Assembly (NCBI GenBank): GCA_030830945.1
Contig: JAURLY010000109.1
Coordinates: forward strand, 1 to 7,736
DNA: 7,736 bases
Direction: 5' to 3'
Source of the DNA: Gammaproteobacteria bacterium
Lineage (GTDB): Bacteria; Pseudomonadota; Gammaproteobacteria; Pseudomonadales; GM7GCV1
This document shows, piece by piece, positions 1-5,684 of the stretch. The position numbers were made by a program, and so were the translations under genes. The notes under the pieces were generated by a model. It was not told the origin of the DNA. It searched no databases and was given only the letters and a program-made list of their open reading frames with translations. The stretch's first letter is position 1. The number at the start of each line of letters is the position of its first letter.

Positions 1-1566
1 CCAGACCCACTCTTCCAGCATTTGTGAGGGCGCTTCAACAAAGTCTCTTTCTGTATTGACGCCAGACAGGGAAAGTCGCGGCTGGTGCCCACCGAAAAGT
101 GTGTGTAACAGATGTCCAAATTCATGCAGGAATGTCTCTACCTGGCTGTGCTCCATCAAACCAGCACTGCCGTCACCTCCCGGGAAATTACAGACCAGCG
201 CGGCAATAGGTGTCTGCAGCCCCCGCACTCCCTCGCGAACGCCAAACTGGGCCGCATGGTTGTACTTGCCGTCGCGCGGGTGCATGTCCAGATAAAATTG
301 TCCGACCAGCTCACCATCATCAAAAATCTGCCAGGTCTCTACTGACGAGTGCCATGCCTCGGTTTCCCAAGGCTCAATCTCTACCGAAAACATGTCTTCC
401 ACAAGGCCAAAAATGCCATCACGAACCTTGTTGTAGGAAAAGTATTGACGTATCTCCTGCGAATCCAGCTGGTAAACCTCATTCTTGATTAGCTCTTCAA
501 GATAGGTTTTTTGCCAATCGCCAACCACGCTGGCATCTGGATCGTTCTGCCTGAGTCGCTGTAACAACACGTCGTAGTCTGCTGCAGCCCTTGGCTTGGC
601 GATGTCGTTAATTCGATCAATAAATTCTGCCGCATTTTCAGCGGACCCGATCATCTTGTCCGACGTAACGTACTGGGCGTAGTTGTCAAAACCAACCAGA
701 TTAGCCAGCTCATAGCGTTTGGCCAGCAGATTTTCCAGTACTTCCTTGTTATCCGGGTAACCGCGTAAACGGAATTGCTTGTATAGCTCAAGCCGCAGTT
801 CGTCATCTTCAGCGTATTGCATGACCGGCAGATAATCCGGGTAATTGGTGGTAATAACAACCATGCCTTCAGAGTTCGGCGTATGGGCGTCAATATAATC
901 CTGAGGCAATCCTTCAAGTCGCTCAGCGACAACTTCTATCGAGCGCACATCTTCACGAATATTGCGATTGAAGGCCTGGCTAATCTTGACCATTTCCTCG
1001 TTAAGTTGGGTAATGCGATCTCTGGTAGCCTCGTCCTGACTGACACCTGCTAACTCGAAATCCTCGCGCATTTTCTCCAGATAGCGCCGGTCGATTGGCC
1101 CCAACTGTTCGACCTCAATCTTATCCAGCTGGTCATAGAGTGGCCGCGAAAGCCCTATTCTGGAAAACAGTGCATAGACATTTTGTTGACAGAGATCTGC
1201 AGCTTCCCGGACCACCGGACTGGGGTGGACGTTGCGATAAAGGCTCGCCCTGGAGGCCAGTCGATCCAGGACAATTTCCATCTGGTTGAATTCATCGAGA
1301 ATGCTTTCAGCCGCGACCTGACCTTCCGCCAGTTCAGTAAAAAGTGATTCTGCCAATTCATAATCAGACCGGCACTGGCCGATGTAATCGGTCGCTTGCT
1401 GAGTATCAAACGTTTGCCAGAGACTTGCTTTTTCTGAACTTTCCGACATACCTTCGGGGTCTTCACTTGAACTACAGGAGACCAGAACAGCGGAGAGTGA
1501 CAGAATCATTGAAAGGTTTTTAATTCGCCTGTTTATCAGGCCAGAGGAAAAGCACGAACGGGACAT
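1..1566 (-). CDS. M3-family zinc oligopeptidase, predicted lipoprotein (C-terminus beyond window edge)
   Basis: The open frame runs from ATG at 1566 to base 1 without a stop, giving the first 522 residues; M3 enzymes are usually about 680-720, so roughly the last quarter is missing. The zinc site HEFGH is at residues 481-485 (bases 112-126), and DFVEAPSQMLEEW follows, whose Glu511 would be the third zinc ligand. This is the thimet oligopeptidase/Dcp/OpdA signature for cleaving short peptides. The N-terminus has basic residues (RR at 13-14), a hydrophobic stretch and the lipobox LVSC with Cys31, then Ser/Glu-rich linker residues. That predicts a lipid-anchored envelope protein rather than the usual cytosolic enzyme. 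The ATG at 1566 is chosen because GAGGA lies 4 bases upstream; Met20 would leave too short a signal. Family assignment is firm, location is inferred, and the exact substrate is unknown. It is divergent from the gene at 2007. Confidence 0.93.
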   Translation of the reverse strand, partial: MSRSCFSSGLINRRIKNLSMILSLSAVLVSCSSSEDPEGMSESSEKASLWQTFDTQQATDYIGQCRSDYELAESLFTELAEGQVAAESILDEFNQMEIVLDRLASRASLYRNVHPSPVVREAADLCQQNVYALFSRIGLSRPLYDQLDKIEVEQLGPIDRRYLEKMREDFELAGVSQDEATRDRITQLNEEMVKISQAFNRNIREDVRSIEVVAERLEGLPQDYIDAHTPNSEGMVVITTNYPDYLPVMQYAEDDELRLELYKQFRLRGYPDNKEVLENLLAKRYELANLVGFDNYAQYVTSDKMIGSAENAAEFIDRINDIAKPRAAADYDVLLQRLRQNDPDASVVGDWQKTYLEELIKNEVYQLDSQEIRQYFSYNKVRDGIFGLVEDMFSVEIEPWETEAWHSSVETWQIFDDGELVGQFYLDMHPRDGKYNHAAQFGVREGVRGLQTPIAALVCNFPGGDGSAGLMEHSQVETFLHEFGHLLHTLFGGHQPRLSLSGVNTERDFVEAPSQMLEEWVW

Positions 1567-1671
1567 AACATCCTCATAGTTTCTATAAAATTGATTTCTC
1601 GCCATAGAATACACCACAAAAAATTTTCTGATTAGTATCTTAACAACTGCGAGAAGAAAGCTGATGGCTAG

Positions 1672-1905
1672 CTTATTCAGGAAAACGAGATGGCTTTTCT
1701 TAGCGACAAGTCACCTCTATGCTTTGCAGCCAATGAAGATTGCCGAATCGTAATCATCGGCGGCAAGCCACTAGGCAAGCGCCATATCTTCTGGAATTTT
1801 GTTTCAAGTCAAAAAGAACGCATCGTACAAGACAAGAGAGACTGACGTGCAGGACGATCACCTAAGGGTGTGGACGACGAGCATGACTATATTCCCATGC
1901 CCTAA
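1672..1905 (+). pseudogene. Pirin C-terminal relic with Trp to stop (TGA) mutation
   Basis: Read in the frame of 1690, this stretch encodes a pirin C-terminus: ENEMAFLSDKSP, then EDCRIVIIGGKPLGKR, then HIFWNFVSSQKERI, then RAGR and finally DEHDYIPMP before TAA at 1903-1905. The (W)WNFVSS..ERI..AK.DW..GRF and final FIPLP-like pattern is the conserved end of pirin-family cupins. The residue expected to be Trp in the K.DW motif is TGA at 1843-1845, one base from TGG, with the frame kept on both sides. A TAG at 1669-1671 closes the frame upstream, and the roughly 200 N-terminal residues are absent. The ATG at 1690 has no Shine-Dalgarno, so the 51-residue ORF is probably not translated. This is a truncated gene with a later nonsense change. 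The family call is from memory of the motif, not an alignment. Confidence 0.82.
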
Positions 1906-1943
1906 ACGAGCGGTCTCAATACTTTTTCTGTAATTCCTGCCTC

Positions 1944-1971
1944 CTGACAAAACCCCGCCAATGCGTATAAT
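1944..1971 (+). promoter_or_regulatory. Sigma70-type promoter of the beta-propeller gene
   Basis: CTGACA at 1944-1949 and a perfect TATAAT at 1966-1971 are separated by 16 bp. Transcription would start near 1978, giving a leader of about 29 bases before ATG 2007. A weak SD, AAGG at 1996-1999, sits 7 bases before the start. Confidence 0.7.
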
Positions 1972-2006
1972 CGAGCAACAGATTTTCTCACTAACAAGGC
2001 AAAAAA

Positions 2007-2924
2007 ATGAAACACTCGCTTTTGGCTCTTAGCCTATCTCTTGTCAGTCTTGCATCTTTCGCCCAAGGTCCCATCGAAGTTGGTGGCCCATTAAGCGCAA
2101 CTAACGAACGTGGCGATGTCCAGCCCATCTCTTCCAACGTTAAAGTTTTCGGCAGTTTCCATTTTGCCGAAAGCTGTGTATTTGACCCGGAGCGCAACTT
2201 GCTTTTGGTCGTCAACTCAGGGGTCCGCAGTGGCAGCGATCTGGATGACGATGGCTACATTTCCCTTATCAATCCGGATGGCAGCGTGCACACCTCCAAG
2301 TGGATTGGTGCTTCACGAGAAAACCTGGAATTGGTTAACCCTCTGGGCAGCAACATTCGCAATGGTGTGTTTTATGTTGCCGATGGCACGTTTGTTCGTA
2401 GCTTCAATTTGGAGTCTGGACAACCTCTCAACAGCTTTGAGATAGAAGGGGCAACCTTCCTAAACGGCATAGCCGTCGACGATGAAGGCACAGCTTATAT
2501 CTCAAATACCCGTGACAACGGCATGCTGTTCAAAGTGACTGCCGACGGCGAATCAACCCTGCTAATTGATGGTGCACCTCTCAATGCGCCCAATGGCGTG
2601 GCCATAGACAATGACGGAAATGTTGTCGTGGTTAATATTAACAACAATGACGTGATGACCTTTAGCCCGGACGGTGAGCTGCTGAAAACTGAAAGCGCAG
2701 TGGAAGGTGGTAATGACGGGGTCGTGATTTTGGAAGACGGCACCAAGTACATCAGCAGTGTCCGCTATGGCAGCGTATCGCGTATTGCCCCCGGTGAAGA
2801 AGCTGAAATGATTGCCAGCGGCATCCCCAGTGCGGCATCCATGTGCTATGACTCAACCCAACACCAGTTGGTCATTCCTATGAATCCCAACAATGCACTT
2901 GCTTTTATTGCTCTGGACGACTGA
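2007..2924 (+). CDS. Secreted SMP-30/NHL-type beta-propeller protein
   Basis: The 305-residue protein begins with a signal peptide: Lys2, a hydrophobic stretch at 4-16 and a likely signal peptidase I cut at ASFA|QG, after residue 19. The mature part is built of repeated short blades of the form (D/P)NG(I/V)A(V/I)D..G..Y(V)..., seen around residues 52-71, 117-136, 152-168, 193-222 and 235-260. The clearest is APNGVAIDNDGNVVVVN. This layout is typical of the SMP-30/gluconolactonase-like and NHL six-bladed propellers. Members include lactonases and strictosidine-synthase-like hydrolases, but many have no known substrate, and I cannot assign an activity here. It appears monocistronic, with its own promoter (1944-1971) and a strong terminator after the stop, and it is probably periplasmic or exported. 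The ATG at 2007 is the only start that gives a proper signal peptide. Confidence 0.85.
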   Translation: MKHSLLALSLSLVSLASFAQGPIEVGGPLSATNERGDVQPISSNVKVFGSFHFAESCVFDPERNLLLVVNSGVRSGSDLDDDGYISLINPDGSVHTSKWIGASRENLELVNPLGSNIRNGVFYVADGTFVRSFNLESGQPLNSFEIEGATFLNGIAVDDEGTAYISNTRDNGMLFKVTADGESTLLIDGAPLNAPNGVAIDNDGNVVVVNINNNDVMTFSPDGELLKTESAVEGGNDGVVILEDGTKYISSVRYGSVSRIAPGEEAEMIASGIPSAASMCYDSTQHQLVIPMNPNNALAFIALDD

Positions 2925-2948
2925 TCGTCAGAAGAAAAGTTAACGAAC

Positions 2949-2977
2949 AAAAGGGGGGGAATTTATTCCCCCTTTTT
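2949..2977 (+). terminator. Rho-independent terminator after the beta-propeller gene
   Basis: The stem GGGGGAA (2955-2961), loop TTTA (2962-2965) and stem TTCCCCC (2966-2972) are followed by five T (2973-2977). Two further G at 2953-2954 can wobble-pair with the first T residues. It begins about 30 bases after the TGA at 2922-2924. Confidence 0.9.
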
Positions 2978-2988
2978 GTGCTACCTTC

Positions 2989-3273
2989 TTAGTAAAGTCC
3001 GCTAGGATTCAGCTTTCTCTCAAAGCATTTCCACTGTCTGGTTAAACGGCTTGGGCAGGTATCCCAAAATTTTTTCTCGCCGGTAGAGACATCGACTTCT
3101 ATAGACATGCGCACCTGAAGGTACAGGTTGCGAGACTCAAATCCTATATAATCTTGGCTGGGTTCAATTATTATTAGGAATGACAAACCCTTTTTTGTAT
3201 CTAATTTATTATTGTTCCTCAATAATATTTCACGGAATATGCTGGAAACACAATTTACTGATTTTTTACTCAA
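2989..3273 (-). CDS. Hypothetical small ORF, unrecognised, doubtful
   Basis: An open frame of 94 codons starts with TTG at 3273 and ends in TAA, 34 bp downstream of aguB on the same strand. I do not recognise the product. No ATG occurs until codon 56 (3108), which would leave a 39-residue peptide beginning MSIEVDVSTGEKKFWD, with Cys and many basic residues in KFWDTCPSRLTRQWKCFERK. The first half is A/T-rich and contains an inverted repeat, as expected of non-coding DNA, while the second half has a more protein-like composition. AAGAAGG lies directly against the TTG, too close for a good SD. It could be a small real gene, the remnant of a larger one, or chance. Confidence 0.27.
   Translation of the reverse strand: MSKKSVNCVSSIFREILLRNNNKLDTKKGLSFLIIIEPSQDYIGFESRNLYLQVRMSIEVDVSTGEKKFWDTCPSRLTRQWKCFERKLNPSGLY
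3207..3227. repeat. Perfect 8-bp inverted repeat, 5-base loop
   Basis: TATTATTG (3207-3214), spacer TTCCT (3215-3219), CAATAATA (3220-3227). The stem is AT-rich and has no T run on either side, so it is not a standard terminator. It might be an operator or an mRNA hairpin, or chance in AT-rich DNA. Confidence 0.45.
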
Positions 3274-3307
3274 GCCTTCTTAATGAGAGGAATTAAATTT
3301 ACTAAAA

Positions 3308-4213
3308 TTAGTCCAGCGCGCGCTTCATCAGGCCTTGATAGGCATCCACACGTCTGTCTCTAAAATAAGGCCATATACGGCGCAATTTCTCTGTTTTACT
3401 CATATCAATATCCGCAACCAAGAAATCGGCCATGTCGGCGCTGGCTTTGGCTAACAGCTCTCCCTGCTGACCAACAATCATGCTTCCACCCCAAAAGTTA
3501 ATGCCGCTATCTTCAGGTTTTGGTGAATCTTCATGCCCAACGCGATTTGCCACCAGCACTGGCAAATGATTCGCCACGGCATGCGCTCGCTGTATGGTTT
3601 CCCACGCCGTTTTTTGACGTCCCTGCTCTGCGGATTCATCTGTGATATCCCAGCCAATTGCTGTGGGGTAAAGAAGAATTTCTGCCCCCGCCAGCGCCAT
3701 CAATCGCGCCGCTTCGGGATACCACTGATCCCAACATATAAGTACGCCTAATTTACCGATACTTGTCTGAACGGGTGAAAACCCACTAGTCCCATCCCTA
3801 TTCTCTGAATCACCCGGCGTGAAATAGAATTTTTCATAGAAGCCCGGATCATCAGGAATATGCATTTTCCGATAATAACCTGCACGCGATCCGTCTTTGT
3901 CAAAGATGAGAGCGGTATTGTGATAGACCCCTGCCGCTCGTTTTTCAAAAATACCACCGACTAAAACAATCTGATGTTTCCTGGCCAGTGAAGCCAGTTT
4001 TTCCGCCGTAGGGCCATCAAGGGGTTCTGCCAGGTCAAATAGTTCTGGATCTTCTATCTGGCAAAAATATTGAGTGCTGTGAAGTTCCTGCAGTAATACC
4101 AAATCCGGTTTGTGTTCAGTACATAGCTCTTCGAGTAAACGTTCGGTTTCGGCCAAACTTTTTTGTTTGTCCGACCAGGCAGATTGTTGAATAACTGCTG
4201 CGCGCAACATCAT
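3308..4213 (-). CDS. aguB: N-carbamoylputrescine amidase
   Basis: This nitrilase-superfamily enzyme hydrolyses N-carbamoylputrescine to putrescine, CO2 and ammonia, the last step of the agmatine route in the cytoplasm. The 301 residues carry the full triad: Glu43 in LLQELH, Lys116 in YYRKMHIPDD and Cys160 in LICWDQWYPEAARLMAL. The stretches DDPGFYEKFYFTPGD and YPTAIGWD are highly typical of AguB. One oddity is about nine extra residues, SENRDGTSG (136-144), between TPGD and the GF.P..TS strand, where the family usually runs straight through; it would form a longer surface loop. Two adjacent ATG codons (4213 and 4210) are possible starts; which is used hardly matters. The gene begins 11 bp after the aguA stop, so the two are surely co-transcribed, with a weak SD (AAGAGA) within the aguA end and gap. 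Confidence 0.96.
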   Translation of the reverse strand: MMLRAAVIQQSAWSDKQKSLAETERLLEELCTEHKPDLVLLQELHSTQYFCQIEDPELFDLAEPLDGPTAEKLASLARKHQIVLVGGIFEKRAAGVYHNTALIFDKDGSRAGYYRKMHIPDDPGFYEKFYFTPGDSENRDGTSGFSPVQTSIGKLGVLICWDQWYPEAARLMALAGAEILLYPTAIGWDITDESAEQGRQKTAWETIQRAHAVANHLPVLVANRVGHEDSPKPEDSGINFWGGSMIVGQQGELLAKASADMADFLVADIDMSKTEKLRRIWPYFRDRRVDAYQGLMKRALD

Positions 4214-4224
4214 GATAAATTCTC

Positions 4225-5259
4225 TTAAAAAACCGGCTTGAGACTCTTTTTAGGTAGCTGCATCGTAGCACAGTGAGGTCCCCCGAACTGTCGGATCAAG
4301 TTACTTCCAGGGACTGTAACCACGCGTTTTTCAGGAAAACATTTTTCAATTGCCGCAATCGCTTCTGAATCATAGGGACAATCAAAAACTGGCATGATCA
4401 CTATGCCGTTTAGAATCAAAAAATTTACATAACTGGCTGGTAAACGTGACCCGTTTTCGTCAACTTGAGGCGCAGGTATTTCTACCGGAACCAGCCTGTA
4501 GGGGCGTCCGTCCATTTGCCGAAAGCTCTCTAACTGCTCCTGCATAGCTTTTAATGGTCGGAAATGCGGATCTTCCTCACGAGAACAGGAAGCATAAACA
4601 ATGGTTTCGGGATCAACGAATCGTGCCAGATTATCTATATGACTATCCGTATCATCCCCAATCAATTCACCCTCGCTAAGCCATAGAATCCGATCAACGC
4701 CCAGATTGTCCTTCAAGCAGTCTTCAATCTGGCCTTTATCTGCTTCTGTGTTTCTATTGCTTTGTAACAGGCATCGGGTTGTGGTTAACAACGTACCCTC
4801 TCCGTCCGTTTCAATGCTGCCGCCCTCCAGCTCAAAATCAATGGATTTAACTGGTACAGCCCAGATGTGGGACAAATTCTGATTAATACTGTTGTCCAAA
4901 CTGGCCTGGTATTTATCGCCCCAGCCGCGGAATTGGAAGTCGAGAAACCGAAGATTATGGTTAAGGGCAATGCTGATCGGCCCATAGTCCCTACACCAGG
5001 TATCGTTGAAAGGAGCAATCACCAATTTAGGCGCATGAATACAGTTGCCTTTGATTTTTCGAGCGACATGGACCTTATGGGCCTCATCTCGACAAATAAT
5101 GATAGGTGTTGCAACCAGACTAATAGCAGCCATTAACTTGATGTAGTCTTTTTCGATACTTTCGAGCCAAGGTGACCAGTCCGTTGACTCATGCGGCCAG
5201 GCGAGCAAAACCGCCTGTTGAGGCTCCCATTCGGCCACCATTCGAAAAGAATTGTTCAT
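4225..5259 (-). CDS. aguA: Agmatine deiminase
   Basis: AguA converts agmatine to N-carbamoylputrescine and ammonia; it belongs to the peptidyl-arginine-deiminase-like (guanidino-modifying) superfamily. From Met at 5259 it has 344 residues. Motifs in order are FRMVAEWEPQ near the start, DTWCRDYGP (86-94), FELEGGSIETDGEGTLLTT (142-160), DDTDSHIDNLARF (202-214, with the catalytic His) and GGPHCATMQLP, with the nucleophile Cys330. I prefer this start because GGGGG lies 5 bases upstream and the family normally begins just before the MPAEW-like motif. The in-frame ATG at 5283 adds eight residues and has no SD. It is the first gene of the aguA-aguB operon. The relic of another gene fills much of the upstream region, so its promoter may be newly acquired. 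No regulator of the AguR type is nearby. Confidence 0.95.
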   Translation of the reverse strand: MNNSFRMVAEWEPQQAVLLAWPHESTDWSPWLESIEKDYIKLMAAISLVATPIIICRDEAHKVHVARKIKGNCIHAPKLVIAPFNDTWCRDYGPISIALNHNLRFLDFQFRGWGDKYQASLDNSINQNLSHIWAVPVKSIDFELEGGSIETDGEGTLLTTTRCLLQSNRNTEADKGQIEDCLKDNLGVDRILWLSEGELIGDDTDSHIDNLARFVDPETIVYASCSREEDPHFRPLKAMQEQLESFRQMDGRPYRLVPVEIPAPQVDENGSRLPASYVNFLILNGIVIMPVFDCPYDSEAIAAIEKCFPEKRVVTVPGSNLIRQFGGPHCATMQLPKKSLKPVF

Positions 5260-5352
5260 TACTGCCCCCAAAAAAGGGAGCATAGCCGAAAAATAATGGA
5301 AGCCCTATCCTTTCAAGGAAATTCCCACCCTGAGATAGCTAAAACAGGTTAC

Positions 5353-5487
5353 TCAGCTAGCTTTATGCTGGTGCCTTATTCCCAGAATCTCCACCAATAC
5401 TTCACCAGCTTTGGGCCCTTCCAGATCGACTTCAGCAATCTCCAACGGTTTACCTGCCGCAAACGCGATAGCTGCTTTGGTTTTCAT
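5353..5487 (-). pseudogene. adhC: 5' relic of class III alcohol dehydrogenase / S-(hydroxymethyl)glutathione dehydrogenase
   Basis: ATG at 5487 opens a 44-codon frame. Residues 1-34, containing MKTKAAIAFAAGKPLEI and then EVDLEGPKAGEVLVEI, match the very conserved N-terminus of the glutathione-dependent formaldehyde dehydrogenase family (adhC/frmA). After codon 34 (base 5386) the similarity stops abruptly. The expected TGVCHTDAYTLSG zinc-binding segment is absent, ten unrelated residues follow, and the frame ends in TGA at 5353-5355. The full protein is about 370 residues, so over 90% is missing. I found no continuation in the other minus-strand frames before aguA. AAGGA lies 7 bases before the ATG, so the translation start looks intact. 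This fits a deletion that removed the gene body and joined its first codons to unrelated DNA. A short peptide may still be made. Confidence 0.85.
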
Positions 5488-5493
5488 AGGTTA

Positions 5494-5498
5494 GTCCT
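5494..5498 (-). promoter_or_regulatory. Retained Shine-Dalgarno of the adhC relic
   Basis: On the minus strand AAGGA is followed by a short spacer and ATG at 5487. Its survival shows that the lesion in the gene lies downstream of the start rather than in its leader. Confidence 0.5.
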
Positions 5499-5654
5499 TA
5501 AGGCATTTGGGACGACACTTTATCCAACTCACCTTGCCTAGCCAACCGGATTACGCATCCCAATTTCACTTAAAAACGCTGGAAATCGACCATATATCGA
5601 GAAAAATCACCTTTTTTCTATATTTTCTGCCAATACCGCTGTGAGTCTTTTATT

Positions 5655-5670
5655 ATTATCTGTAGATAAT
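5655..5670. promoter_or_regulatory. 16-bp perfect palindrome, possible operator of the cyclase gene
   Basis: ATTATCT (5655-5661), centre GT, AGATAAT (5664-5670) form a perfect dyad ending 14 bases before ATG 5685. The right arm contains GATAAT, a fair -10 hexamer, but no good -35 is placed upstream and a start so near the ATG would give a very short leader. It could be a binding site for a dimeric regulator. AT-rich palindromes of this size can also occur by chance. Confidence 0.4.
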
Positions 5671-5684
5671 CAGGGCAGAAACCG

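Larger units (their letters stand above)
1567..2006. other. 440-bp intergenic region between divergent genes
   Basis: The region holds the 5' leader of the M3 peptidase gene (minus strand, SD GAGGA just upstream of 1566), the pirin relic at 1672-1905 and the promoter of the gene at 2007. Between 1567 and 1671 the DNA is AT-rich, and I found no further pirin coding sequence in any frame. No clear -35/-10 pair is visible for the peptidase gene. Confidence 0.7.
2978..3307. other. Region between the terminator and the end of aguB
   Basis: About 330 bp with no confidently assigned gene. It holds one doubtful minus-strand ORF (2989-3273) and an AT-rich hairpin (3207-3227). I see no intrinsic terminator for the aguAB operon here; the inverted A/T-rich bases near 3290-3307 form too weak a stem to call. 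Confidence 0.6.
5260..5684. other. Region between aguA and the diguanylate cyclase gene
   Basis: About 425 bp between divergent genes. It holds the leader of aguA, the adhC 5' relic at 5353-5487, the relic's own ribosome binding site, and the leader of the cyclase gene with a 16-bp palindrome. TCCTTTCAAGGA at 5308-5319 is a small palindrome. Next to it, minus-strand TTGAAA could be a -35 for aguA, with TATTTT 15 bp further on; this is weak. Confidence 0.6.

Noticed and set aside
817..1466. Several frames of 60-100 codons within the M3 peptidase region
   Set aside because: All are other-frame shadows of a continuous 522-codon frame with clear M3 motifs.
1843..1845. TGA in the pirin relic as selenocysteine or recoded Trp
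   Set aside because: TGA is used as a normal stop elsewhere (2922-2924), the gene lacks its N-terminal three quarters, and pirin has Trp at this position. A nonsense mutation is simpler.
5265..5280. CCC-T6-GGG hairpin near the aguA start as a terminator
   Set aside because: On the minus strand the T run is in the loop, not after the stem, and the G run serves better as the SD for the start at 5259.
5191..5541. 116-codon plus-strand frame across the aguA start and adhC relic
   Set aside because: It lies antisense to the aguA N-terminus and the relic; its translation shows no family features and is explained as a shadow.
3308..5684. A functional link between agmatine catabolism and the neighbouring c-di-GMP cyclase
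   Set aside because: The genes are divergent and separated by a relic of an unrelated gene; proximity here looks like the result of a deletion rather than a shared system.
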